DNA of 64,000 bases from Saccharophagus degradans 2-40. Its GTDB lineage: Bacteria > Pseudomonadota > Gammaproteobacteria > Pseudomonadales > Cellvibrionaceae. This document shows, piece by piece, positions 9,587-17,996 of the stretch. The notes under the pieces are model-generated. The model was not told the origin of the DNA and did not search any database. It saw nothing but the letters and a program-made list of their open reading frames with translations. The stretch lies in assembly GCF_000013665.1 (NCBI RefSeq), contig NC_007912.1:2094501-2158500 (forward strand), read 5' to 3'. The translations under genes were made by a program, and so were the position numbers. Position 1 is the stretch's first letter, and the number at the start of each line of letters is the position of its first letter.

Positions 9587-9854
9587 TTAATAAACCGCTT
9601 ATTGCTATGTACCCAGTCTAGCTTAGTTTGCTAGGGTGGGGTTTGGGTGCATTTTAGGTGTTTTATGGGGCAGTGAATACGGGGCTATATTGTTTGTGGG
9701 TTTGAGAATGGCTACAGGAGCGATATTGTCGCTTACTTTTTGCTCAGCTGCCGTTGTTCAGTTAACTATTAATGTAGTTAATTCTAAGCGGATAATTCTT
9801 AGCAGTTACTTTAATATGTGAATTATTCAATACTGGAACGCAAGGCTGCTATAC

Positions 9855-10748
9855 ATGACAAATGGCAACAATAAAGAAATATTTAAAATTTGCAGTGAGG
9901 GTGATGAGCTAGAAAAATTAGAACAGCTTATTGCTGCGGGCGCAGATATAGAGGCCAGAACGGAAGCTGGACGGACGCCATTGATGGTCGCCTGCTTAGC
10001 GGGTAACTTTAACTTTGTAAGGAAACTTATAAAGCACGGTGCCGATGTGTCGGCACAGGATAATAAGTCGTTTAGCGTCATACATTTTGCAGTAGAGGGC
10101 AGCAGTGGTTCCATTAAGCTGTTGGCGCAAGCTGGTGCAGATATCAATGCGCAGACTAAGCAAGGCTACACACCATTAATGATGGCATGTGAAATTGGCA
10201 AAATAACGGCCATGGAGAACCTATGTAGCTTAGGTGCTAATACTGCTCTTACTACAGCCAAAAATGCAGGCCCTATTGTGGTTGCCCTTAATTCTGTAAA
10301 AGCGTGGTCTGCTAGTAATGCCCAAAAGATGGTGCGCATATTATTGGCGGGCGGAGTATCGGTTGGTTACCAATGCACTAGCACCGGTAGCTCTGAAATT
10401 CACATAGCCGCCCAAAAGATTGAAGACGATAGATACAGAGACAAGCCCAGGTATGCCATATTTAATGCTATAGCCAAAGCAGGGGATAACCCTTGGCGTA
10501 AGAATAAGCTTGGTGCAATGGCCATTGATTATTTAGCAGAAACAGATTTAGTCCATGTAAAAAGCGGCTTAAAAGCCTATGCAAAAAATGCAGAACAAGA
10601 AGTGCTCTCTCAAATAACTAGTTTGAGGGGGTTACAGGCTTATAGGCTAATTTACCCAAAGAAGCCACTAGACAAAATATTGAAATCACTTACGTTAACC
10701 GATGTCGAGCGAGTGAAATTACAGGCTGGGTTGGATGCTCTTGGTTAG
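9855..10748 (+). CDS. Ankyrin-repeat protein
   Basis: A 297-aa protein with no signal peptide. The N-terminal 140 residues contain about four ankyrin repeats, recognisable by the G-x-TPLM-AC-xG pattern (AGRTPLMVACLAGN, QGYTPLMMACEIGK) and LIAAGADI / LIKHGADV turns. The C-terminal half has no family I know and lacks the repeat signature. Ankyrin repeats bind protein partners; the target is unknown. The upstream AAGG is about 8 nt from the ATG. It is probably a single-gene transcript. Confidence 0.85.
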   Translation: MTNGNNKEIFKICSEGDELEKLEQLIAAGADIEARTEAGRTPLMVACLAGNFNFVRKLIKHGADVSAQDNKSFSVIHFAVEGSSGSIKLLAQAGADINAQTKQGYTPLMMACEIGKITAMENLCSLGANTALTTAKNAGPIVVALNSVKAWSASNAQKMVRILLAGGVSVGYQCTSTGSSEIHIAAQKIEDDRYRDKPRYAIFNAIAKAGDNPWRKNKLGAMAIDYLAETDLVHVKSGLKAYAKNAEQEVLSQITSLRGLQAYRLIYPKKPLDKILKSLTLTDVERVKLQAGLDALG

Positions 10749-11292
10749 TGGCAAGCAGGACTATATTCGATATGGGCGCATGGCATTACTGTAGTGATAA
10801 ATACTCACAGGCTTAACAGAATGCGACTATCGGCTTTTCAATATTCGGATAAGCTGGAAAATCAATGAGTAGTGTTTGGAACTGATTGTTTGGAATGCCA
10901 GATTGCTCTGCTTTGAGAGAGGTTTAAGCAGCAAAAACATAAAGGAATGATGTTGTATTGGGTATTTATTTATAAAACACTGGAAACCGCTTTGGATGGC
11001 CTTGTACGGATGTTTTGTTTGTCGCTATTATTCCTACTACACAGTCTTGGTTTAAGTGCAACGAGTAATCACTGTTAGACTAGATGGCCCAGAGGGTGAA
11101 GGAATCTCTGAATGACCCATCCGCTTAATTGTTCTTCTTGCTAAGACTAAGGCAATTAGCCGCGAAGAACGTCTAACGGCAGAACGTTTTGGCACTCGTA
11201 AAAAGCAATAGGGGGTATTCAGAGCTTCCTCAATATAATTCAAAGTTGACGTTTGCAAATTGTCTCTTACAAAAATTAAGGAAAATACATTC
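10749..11292. other. Intergenic stretch, no supported gene
   Basis: About 540 nt between the ankyrin gene and a small membrane protein. One plus-strand frame around 11056-11210 reads somewhat like protein (for example RLDGPEGEGIS and REERLTAERFGTRKK) but is cut by a TGA and has no start, so it could be a decayed gene. Nothing else is recognisable. Confidence 0.5.
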
Positions 11293-11766
11293 ATGACGGA
11301 TATTTATACCACTCCCAATAGTGAACTTATAGATAGCGAAACACCAGCCTTCGAAGCGCCATTATTTAAACTTGTAGGGATAGGCCTTGCCACAGCATTT
11401 GGTAGCGTAATAGCTGGTGGGTACTTAATGGCTCGAAATTATAAAAGCATGGGGGAGCACCGCAACGCGCGCTCGGCTATTATTTATTCCGCGGTCGGAT
11501 TTGTTGCTATTATGCTACTGGCTGCTTTTATTCCTGAAAGCTGGAATGTTTCGAACACCGTATTCACGGTTACCCAAATAATTGTAATGGTCCAATTGGC
11601 CAAGCGATATCAAGGTGCCGCGCTAGATGCTGTTAAAACCTCCAATGGAAGTTTTCAGTCTAACTGGAAAGCGTTTGGTATCTCTTTGTTATTTTTACTT
11701 TTCATCGGGGTTGTTGTGTTCGGTGTTGTTTTTGCCGCGGCTTATTTTACTTCTTGGAGCATGTAA
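11293..11766 (+). CDS. Small integral membrane protein of unknown function
   Basis: A 157-aa protein with an acidic N-terminal tail and four predicted membrane segments (about residues 20-42, 58-78, 85-100 and 125-150). I do not recognise the family. The ATG at 11293 is preferred over an upstream in-frame start at 11260 because AAGGAAAA lies 7-8 nt before it and the extension adds only a basic tail. It is isolated, between the ankyrin gene and the convergent ectoine-breakdown operon. Confidence 0.7.
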   Translation: MTDIYTTPNSELIDSETPAFEAPLFKLVGIGLATAFGSVIAGGYLMARNYKSMGEHRNARSAIIYSAVGFVAIMLLAAFIPESWNVSNTVFTVTQIIVMVQLAKRYQGAALDAVKTSNGSFQSNWKAFGISLLFLLFIGVVVFGVVFAAAYFTSWSM

Positions 11767-11892
11767 TCAACGAATATGCCGAGTAAACAGCGCTAGTTTA
11801 CTGTAGGCGGTTATTCTGATGACATCAAATTCCCCCTTTTTATCTCTATTCAAAAACGCGTTCGGCGTGTAGGTTTACACGCCCGCGTAAGC

Positions 11893-13278
11893 CTACCCCA
11901 CCCACACCTGTTTAACATTCACAAATTCTTTTATTCCCTGAGGCCCCAGTTCGCGACCGTAACCGGAAAGGCCAATTCCGCCGCTGGGTAATCTTGGGTC
12001 TGTTTTTACTATACCGTTTACGGCGACTTGGCCGGCTTGCAGTTTGTTGGCGGCGAGTTCTGCTTTGGTTTTGTCTGCGGTCCATATACTAGCGCCTAAG
12101 CCGTATTCGGTTTTATTTGCCAGTTGTATAGCGTGTTCAAAATCGTTCGCTTTGATAATGGCCAGTACGGGCCCAAACGTTTCTTCGGTAAAGGCGCTCA
12201 TCTCTGGTTGTACATCAATTAACAGCGTGGGCGGATAAAAGAAACCAGAGGTAGACGGTAAGTCGCCACCATGTATACAACGCGCGCCGCTTTGAATGGT
12301 TTGGTTAACTTGTTGATGCAGTTGTGTTTGTAAATCTTTGCGTGCAATGGGCCCCATTGCATAGGGCAGAGCTGTGCATTCTGAGGTGGACGATTGACTG
12401 GGATCGCCCATAGTAATGGTGCTGAAAATTTTGAATAAGCGATTGCAAACGTCGTCGTAAATTGATGCTTCCACAATCACTCGTTTGGCGGCAATACATG
12501 ATTGGCCTGCGTTAATCATTCGCGACAGGGTGATTACATTGCAGGCTTTATCTAAATTTGCATCGGCTAATACAATACAGGGGTCGGAGCCACCTAGTTC
12601 TAATACCGCGGGCTTTATACCGCCAGCGGCCCGAGCAGCAACTTTTTTACCCGCTGCGCTACTGCCGGTAAACGATACGGCTTTAACGGCAGGGTGATCT
12701 ATTGCTTCGCCAACAAGTTCTGTTTCTATGGGGAGGTTGGTCATTACATTTTTGGGTAGGCCCGCGCTGTTAAATGCTGCGGTAAGTGCCGCTGCAGTGG
12801 CAGGCACGTTGGGGTCGGCTTTCATTACGCAGGTATTGCCGGCCATAAGCGCGGGGGCTAAAAAACGGAGGGCCAGCCAGACTGGGGCATTCCATGGCAG
12901 TATTCCTAGTATTGTGCCCAATGGTTGGTAAGTGACGTAGCTATAAGCTGCGTCAGATTCGAGCGTCTCAGGTTTTAAAAAATCGGCGCTGTTATTGGTG
13001 TAGTACTCGGCACACGCGGCCGATTTTTCGACTTCGGCGATGCCTTCACAAAGGGGTTTGCCCATCTCCTGAGCCATTAGTTTGGCAAGTGTGTTTTTAC
13101 TTTTACGTAATGAGGCGGCTATTCTCATTAGCGCAGAGGCTCTTTCGGTAATGGAGGTGTCTCTCCAAGCGGGGAAGGCTTCGTAGGTTTTATCTATAGC
13201 GCGGTTACATTCTGGCAAGGTGAGTGATGCCACTTGTGCAAGTGGCTGGCCTGTAGTGGGATTAACTGGCGCTAGCAT
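11893..13278 (-). CDS. NAD(P)-dependent aldehyde dehydrogenase, DoeC-like
   Basis: Aldehyde dehydrogenase superfamily member of 461 aa. The catalytic Cys is in GQSCIAAKR and the general-base Glu in LELGGSDP, with the FTGSSAAGKK cofactor loop. By sequence style it is close to succinate-semialdehyde dehydrogenases. As last gene of the minus-strand operon with a DABA transaminase and an ectoine hydrolase, it is best placed as the DoeC step, oxidising aspartate semialdehyde to aspartate. The ATG at 13278 is chosen because a perfect AGGAGG (13285-13290) sits 6 nt upstream; it overlaps the doeA end by 17 nt. Confidence 0.85.
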   Translation of the reverse strand: MLAPVNPTTGQPLAQVASLTLPECNRAIDKTYEAFPAWRDTSITERASALMRIAASLRKSKNTLAKLMAQEMGKPLCEGIAEVEKSAACAEYYTNNSADFLKPETLESDAAYSYVTYQPLGTILGILPWNAPVWLALRFLAPALMAGNTCVMKADPNVPATAAALTAAFNSAGLPKNVMTNLPIETELVGEAIDHPAVKAVSFTGSSAAGKKVAARAAGGIKPAVLELGGSDPCIVLADANLDKACNVITLSRMINAGQSCIAAKRVIVEASIYDDVCNRLFKIFSTITMGDPSQSSTSECTALPYAMGPIARKDLQTQLHQQVNQTIQSGARCIHGGDLPSTSGFFYPPTLLIDVQPEMSAFTEETFGPVLAIIKANDFEHAIQLANKTEYGLGASIWTADKTKAELAANKLQAGQVAVNGIVKTDPRLPSGGIGLSGYGRELGPQGIKEFVNVKQVWVG

Positions 13279-14566
13279 TGTCAACCTCCTTAGCCGTTAT
13301 TTTTTTTGCGGTTTTTTTGCTAGGTGTTGTGCTGTTTCGCGCTGTGGATAAATCTACGCAACTCGCTGTTTGGGGTGCTGCTATTGCTGCTATACCGTTT
13401 TCGCTGGGTTTAACGGTAAAGTCTCGCTCCATGCTAAAGAACGATTCGCAGCCTTCGTCGGTTATATGGATCGTATCGGAAATGCCGCAAGTTTTGTCAC
13501 CGTCCACGCCCCACATCCAAGGAATTAAATGAAAGGTCATGCCTTCTTTAAGTACTGTGGATTCTCCTTGTTTTAAACTTACTATATAGCCTTCATCCCA
13601 GCTTGGAGGGAAGGCGATACCAATGGAGTAACCGGAGCGTGTAATAAGTCGTGCACCGACTGGGTTGTCGCTAATAATATTTCTTACGAGGTTGTCCACG
13701 TCGGACACTGTCATACCCGGTTGCACCATGGAATGCACAGCATCAAGCGCGCGTTTCATTGTTTCTTGGGCTATGTGCATAGAGTCGGTAAGGTCGCCAA
13801 GAATAACGGTGCGCATCATGGCGGTATGGTAGCGCCGGTAGCAGCCTCCCACTTCTAAAAATACGTGCTCGTTATCTTGTATTACTCGGCCTTCCCACGT
13901 GGCGTGACCAATCATCGTTCGTGGCCCTGAGGTTACGTAGGGCATAACAGCAGGCGTTTCTCCGCCCGCGTTAAACATGCCGGCACTGATCGCTGCACCA
14001 ACTTCATTTTCTGTCGCGCCAGCGCGGCAAGCGGCAATGCCTGCAGCCATACCGGCTTCTGTTGCCAAGGCGGCTTTTTTCATTAACGCAATTTCGACAG
14101 CAGATTTACAAATGCGGCCTTCTTCAACAATGCCAAAACAGTCTAATAATTTACCGTCTTTGAGCGTGGTGTGAATTACATCTTGATGATAAGCGGGGAA
14201 GAAGTTGCTGTTGCGTTCGTAGCCAATGCGTTTGTTGGCTAAGCCAAACTCCTTTAATGCATCCACAAGCATTTGCATGGCGTCGCCAGTGTCTGGGTAG
14301 GGTCGGGTTAAATCCACCCAAGTACGTGCAATTACGTTGGACTCTTCTAGCGCGCGGGTAATCATAAACGGTTCTTTTTCTAACGGGACAACTAAGGCCT
14401 GAAAAAAAGAGTAACTCGTTGTTTGATAGTCTGTTAAGTACATGATATTTTCGGGGTCGGAAATGACTACGGCATCTAAGTGACGCTCTGCTATGCGAGC
14501 CCGTAATTCATTAATTCTGCGTTCGTACTCATCAGCGGGGAAGGTCATATCATCACGTTTAATCAT
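13262..14566 (-). CDS. doeA: Ectoine hydrolase (M24 peptidase family)
   Basis: M24 'pita-bread' family protein of 434 aa, matching the DoeA/EutD type that opens the ectoine ring to N-acetyl-diaminobutyrate. The N-terminal creatinase-like domain begins with EYERRINELRARIAER and DPENIMYLTDYQT. The C-terminal domain shows GHATWEG, EVGGCYRRYHTAMMRT and a TFHLIPWMWG stretch. A lysine- and threonine-rich tail of about 30 residues, absent in the core family, ends the protein. Its ATG overlaps the doeD stop as ATGA (14563-14566), which implies translational coupling. The function is inferred from family plus operon context. Confidence 0.82.
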   Translation of the reverse strand: MIKRDDMTFPADEYERRINELRARIAERHLDAVVISDPENIMYLTDYQTTSYSFFQALVVPLEKEPFMITRALEESNVIARTWVDLTRPYPDTGDAMQMLVDALKEFGLANKRIGYERNSNFFPAYHQDVIHTTLKDGKLLDCFGIVEEGRICKSAVEIALMKKAALATEAGMAAGIAACRAGATENEVGAAISAGMFNAGGETPAVMPYVTSGPRTMIGHATWEGRVIQDNEHVFLEVGGCYRRYHTAMMRTVILGDLTDSMHIAQETMKRALDAVHSMVQPGMTVSDVDNLVRNIISDNPVGARLITRSGYSIGIAFPPSWDEGYIVSLKQGESTVLKEGMTFHLIPWMWGVDGDKTCGISDTIHITDEGCESFFSMERDFTVKPSENGIAAIAAPQTASCVDLSTARNSTTPSKKTAKKITAKEVDNASAS

Positions 14567-15798
14567 GCGGCTTCCTCCATGGTGTTGCGAGTGGCTTGAA
14601 TAAGAATGTTGAGCCCCTCTGTGAGGTGCGCATTTGCGATGGTGAGCGGCGGAATGAGCTTAATGACTTGTCCACCTACGCCACAACTAGCAACGATCAA
14701 TCCGTTTTTAAAGCATTCCTGTACAATCGCAGCGGCGCGTTCGCTATTGCCAATATCTAACCCCATAATCATTCCCTTTCCGCGTAGCGTGAGGGTGCTG
14801 TCGCTATGAAGTAGCGGTTCTAACGCTTCCTGCATGAGTGTTGTTTTTAATTTTACGTCGCTCATTAATTGATTATTTGCGAAATATTCCAGCGCAACTT
14901 TACCTGCAATAAAACTCAGGTTTTGTCCACGGAATGTACCGGTGTGTTCTCCTGGTGACCACTGGTCGTCTAGCTCTGGCAACACCAAATTCATGGCCAT
15001 GGGTGTGCCCATTCCACCCAGTCCTTTGGCAAGACAAATGATATCTGGGGCAATGTCTATATCGTCGAAGCTAAAGTAGCTTCCGGTTCGGCCGCAGCCC
15101 ACTTGTATGTCGTCTACTATTAAAAGTGCGCCTAGCTTTTTAGCCAGTTTTGCTACTGCGAGTATCCATTCTTTATTGGCAACGTTGACTCCACCTTCCG
15201 CTTGGATAGTTTCTAACATGAATGCAGCTGGCGCGTTCGCGCTAGACGCGCAATACTTCGCCTCTAAAGCACTTATATCGCCGTTGGATGTATTAAATTC
15301 TGCGTGGGTAACGTGCTCTAAGGGGACGCCTGCTGCCCCTCTAAAGTAGGGGTTGGCCGTGGCGGCGAGTGCGCCTAATGTCATGCCGTGAAAGCCATTG
15401 TTAAAAGCCACAATGGTACTGCGACCGGTAACACGGCGCGCAAGTTTCATGGCGGCCTCAATAGCATTGGTACCGGTAGGGCCGGTAAATTGCATGCGGT
15501 GAGGCATGTTTCGCGGCTTTAAAATAAGGTCGGTAAAATGTTGCATAAAGGCGGCTTTGGCTTCGGTTTCCATATCCAAACTGTGCAATACACCATCTTT
15601 TTGCATGTATTCAATCATCGCCTTTTTCATTTTTGGGTTGTTGTGACCAAAATTTAATAAGCCTGCACCGGCAAAAAAGTCAATGTAGGTTTTACCTGTT
15701 GTGTCAGTTTGCAGGGCATTGATTGCGGTTTTAAAAACAACAGGGTATACGCGGCTGTAGGCGCGAATAGTAGATTCGCGCTGTTCGAAAATAGACAT
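14563..15798 (-). CDS. doeD: Diaminobutyrate transaminase, EctB-like, catabolic DoeD role
   Basis: Class III PLP aminotransferase of 411 aa. The sequence follows EctB closely: FFAGAGLLNFGHNNPK, QFTGPTGTNAIEAA, FNNGFHGMTLGALA, VDDIQVGCGRTG, and the Schiff-base Lys in CLAKGLGGMGTP. EctB makes L-2,4-diaminobutyrate (DABA) during ectoine synthesis, but no ectA or ectC is nearby; instead the gene sits between doeB2- and doeA-like genes, so the reverse direction (DABA to aspartate semialdehyde, the DoeD step) is more likely. It overlaps doeA by 4 nt and starts 72 nt after the M20 gene. Confidence 0.82.
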   Translation of the reverse strand: MSIFEQRESTIRAYSRVYPVVFKTAINALQTDTTGKTYIDFFAGAGLLNFGHNNPKMKKAMIEYMQKDGVLHSLDMETEAKAAFMQHFTDLILKPRNMPHRMQFTGPTGTNAIEAAMKLARRVTGRSTIVAFNNGFHGMTLGALAATANPYFRGAAGVPLEHVTHAEFNTSNGDISALEAKYCASSANAPAAFMLETIQAEGGVNVANKEWILAVAKLAKKLGALLIVDDIQVGCGRTGSYFSFDDIDIAPDIICLAKGLGGMGTPMAMNLVLPELDDQWSPGEHTGTFRGQNLSFIAGKVALEYFANNQLMSDVKLKTTLMQEALEPLLHSDSTLTLRGKGMIMGLDIGNSERAAAIVQECFKNGLIVASCGVGGQVIKLIPPLTIANAHLTEGLNILIQATRNTMEEAA

Positions 15799-15870
15799 AA
15801 TACATTCCTTAAAAAGTTTAATTTTTTGTTCAGCAATTTAGACGTACAAAAACTTAAAACTTTTTAGGAA

Positions 15871-17031
15871 TCAGGGGGGGAGCCGCATACCTGTTAGTCT
15901 ACAAAACCAGCGGCACACATCTTCGATGAGGTTATCGTTAAAATCGTAATGCGGGCTGTGACACGGGGCAGCGTTTTGGTTGCCTTCACGGCTACCAATT
16001 AACGCGAATGCGCCTTGGCATTCACGAAGGTAATAGCTGAAGTCTTCCGAGGCCATTACGGGGAGCAGTGTTCCTGGCACCAGCGACTTTTCACCATACA
16101 ATGCCTGCCATTGGCGCCTGGCAAGATTGGCTTGTTTGGCGTGATTGATGGTAGCGCTGTAACGCATGCTGTGCTCTACCGTGCATTGCACGCCGTAGCT
16201 TGCACCTGTGAGGGTGGCAATCTCTGTAATTGCATGATTAATGATATGGCGTGTTTCTTCGTCGGGTACACGAATGCTTCCTTTTAACTCCGCATACTCT
16301 GGGATAACGGTAGGTGCGTCGCCGGCTTTAATTTCGGTTACGCTAATAACCGCTGCTTTTTGAGGTGCTATTCGATGGCTACATATTTGCTGTAGCGCCA
16401 CCGTGATTGCACTGGCCGCGAGTACGGGGTCTACGCATAGTTCTGGTTGGCTGGCGTGACCGCCTTTGCCGGTAATTTTTATAGAGAAGGTGCCGTTACC
16501 GCACATAATAATGGCGTTTGGGCAGGCAATGGTTCGGTAGGGGAAAGCTGGCCAATTGTGCCAACCGTATATTTCGCTAACTCCTTCTAAGGCGCCATCG
16601 GCTATCATTTCGCGCGCACCATGGCCGCCTTCCTCGGCGGGTTGAAAAATAAGTACGACTTTTCGTTCTAGTTGATGCTCATGTTTTTTTAACCAGCGAG
16701 CGGTAGCGAGTAGGGTGGCGGTGTGGCCGTCGTGGCCACAAGCGTGCATACATCTTTCGGTTTTAGACTGCCAAGGTTTATTTGTTTCTTCGCGAATGGG
16801 CAGGGCATCGATATCCCCGCGCAATGCAATGGCGGGTTCTGTACCGGTAGGATTTATCCACGCGAGCGTGCAGGTTTGCGCGCACTCTCGCCATGCAATA
16901 TGCATAGCATCGAGTTGTTCGCGAATCGCGTTAGCAGTGTTATGTTCCTGCCAGCTTAGCTCCGGTTTGGCGTGCAACGCTCTGCGGAACTCACGAGCAT
17001 GCGCAATATTGTCCTGTCAGTTACTCGGCAT
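15871..17031 (-). CDS. M20 amidohydrolase, DoeB2-like, with TGA at codon 5
   Basis: Metal-dependent amidohydrolase of the M20D type. Zinc-site motifs are present: HACGHDGHTATLL, PAEEGGHGARE and GWHNWP. As first gene of the operon it probably removes the acetyl group from N-acetyl-diaminobutyrate, the DoeB2 role. The natural start appears to be the ATG at 17029-17031, with GAGGG 5 nt upstream, but codon 5 is TGA (17017-17019). After it the frame is open: QDNIAHAREFRRALHAKPELS, containing the family's usual N-terminal helix. Translation could restart at TTG 16975-16977 (368 aa), at the cost of that helix. It is either a lightly damaged gene, a sequencing error, or a gene using re-initiation or readthrough. 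Confidence 0.72.
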
Positions 17032-17571
17032 AAAAACCCTCGAGTTTGGATTGGCTCACGGTTTTAACCGTAATTGTTGGGTGCTGTATATCTGCAATGG
17101 TTATTGTCAACGTACTGTTAGCCATTCGCAGACGTAGTAGCTGTAACGCACCCAAATGAATTTTTTCTTATGTGCAGCCCCGCTTTTTAATTTAAGGTGA
17201 AATTATTGAAGTTAATTTGGTGTTTAATCTTTAACTGGCAAAGACCACACCAATATTTTTGAATTAATGTTTTTATTTTTTTATGAGTGGTAAGTGGTAT
17301 TAAAATCAGTATGTTACGTAGGTTTTTAGTGAAGTACTTAATGCGAGGTTGCTTAGGTGGTGGTGTAATGTATTTTCAAAATTGTTTTAATGGCTCTGAT
17401 TTAGACCAATATGAGTCTTTTTGGTGCGAGCCTTTGGCTGTGGTGGTGAGTGCATTGGGAAGTACCGTATTATTACCGTACTCGAGCGGTTAAGTTAGAT
17501 CATTGTGATCTTTTGCTGTTGAGCCGGCGGGGCAGCGTATCGAGTTTACTAGTAGTAAATAGGTTTTTGGC
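17032..17571. other. Intergenic stretch, upstream region of the ectoine-breakdown operon
   Basis: About 540 nt, AT-rich between 17150 and 17320, which would suit a promoter for the minus-strand operon. A possible 60-residue peptide at 17311-17493 (plus strand) lacks a ribosome site and I do not support it. No regulator of the AsnC/DoeX or EnuR type is encoded here. Confidence 0.5.
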
Positions 17572-17850
17572 ATGTGCAAAATTATATTGAAAGGGTTTAT
17601 ATATGTTCCCGTAGGGGAGCTAGATGCTGTTCGTAGCGCGTTGCCCGTTCATATAGAGTTAACGCGAAAGGAACCTGGGTGTGTAGCGTTTGACGTTGAG
17701 CTGGTCTTAAATTCTAAAAATAAATTCCGTGTTTACGAAGAGTTTGACAGTAAAGCGTCATTTGAATTGCACCAACAAAGGGTGAAGCATTCCGAGTGGG
17801 GGCGCATTACTAAGAATGTAAAGCGGGCTTATTTGATCGAGTCCGAATGA
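17572..17850 (+). CDS. Antibiotic biosynthesis monooxygenase (ABM)-fold protein
   Basis: A 92-aa protein with the dimeric alpha-beta ABM fold seen in YgiN-like quinol oxygenases. It shows KEPGCVAFDVELV, FRVYEEFDSKASFELHQQ and a spaced His, followed by the typical HSEWGRI helix. Substrate is unknown. The ATG at 17572 has no strong ribosome site. It is a stand-alone gene, convergent with the sigma factor, with a perfect hairpin between them. Confidence 0.8.
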   Translation: MCKIILKGFIYVPVGELDAVRSALPVHIELTRKEPGCVAFDVELVLNSKNKFRVYEEFDSKASFELHQQRVKHSEWGRITKNVKRAYLIESE

Positions 17851-17936
17851 GCTTTTTGTCGTGCCTTTTATTACACTTTTATTCATTCTTTATGTTTTGG
17901 TATCTGTAGGGGCGTAATTTAGTTAAATAGCCCTTG

Positions 17937-17966
17937 CGCCGTGGCTCATTTTTATCGGCCACGGCG
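17937..17966. terminator. Hairpin between the ABM gene and the sigma factor
   Basis: Perfect 9-bp stem CGCCGTGGC / GCCACGGCG with a 12-nt loop, located between two converging genes. There is no T-run on either strand, so termination is inferred from position only. Confidence 0.5.
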
Positions 17967-17996
17967 AGCCTTAATCTTACTCGCTTTCCCTTGCGG

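Noticed and set aside
9636-9821. Short hydrophobic plus-strand frame between the DUF6436-like and ankyrin genes
   Set aside because: Could be a small membrane peptide, but there is no ribosome site and no recognisable motif.
11052-11294. Possible decayed gene in the gap before the small membrane protein
   Set aside because: A stretch of protein-like sense sequence is cut by a TGA and has no start, ribosome site or family I know. Too weak to call.
17287-17493. Short plus-strand reading frame upstream of the ABM gene
   Set aside because: No ribosome site, no family, and composition typical of chance frames in the AT-rich gap.
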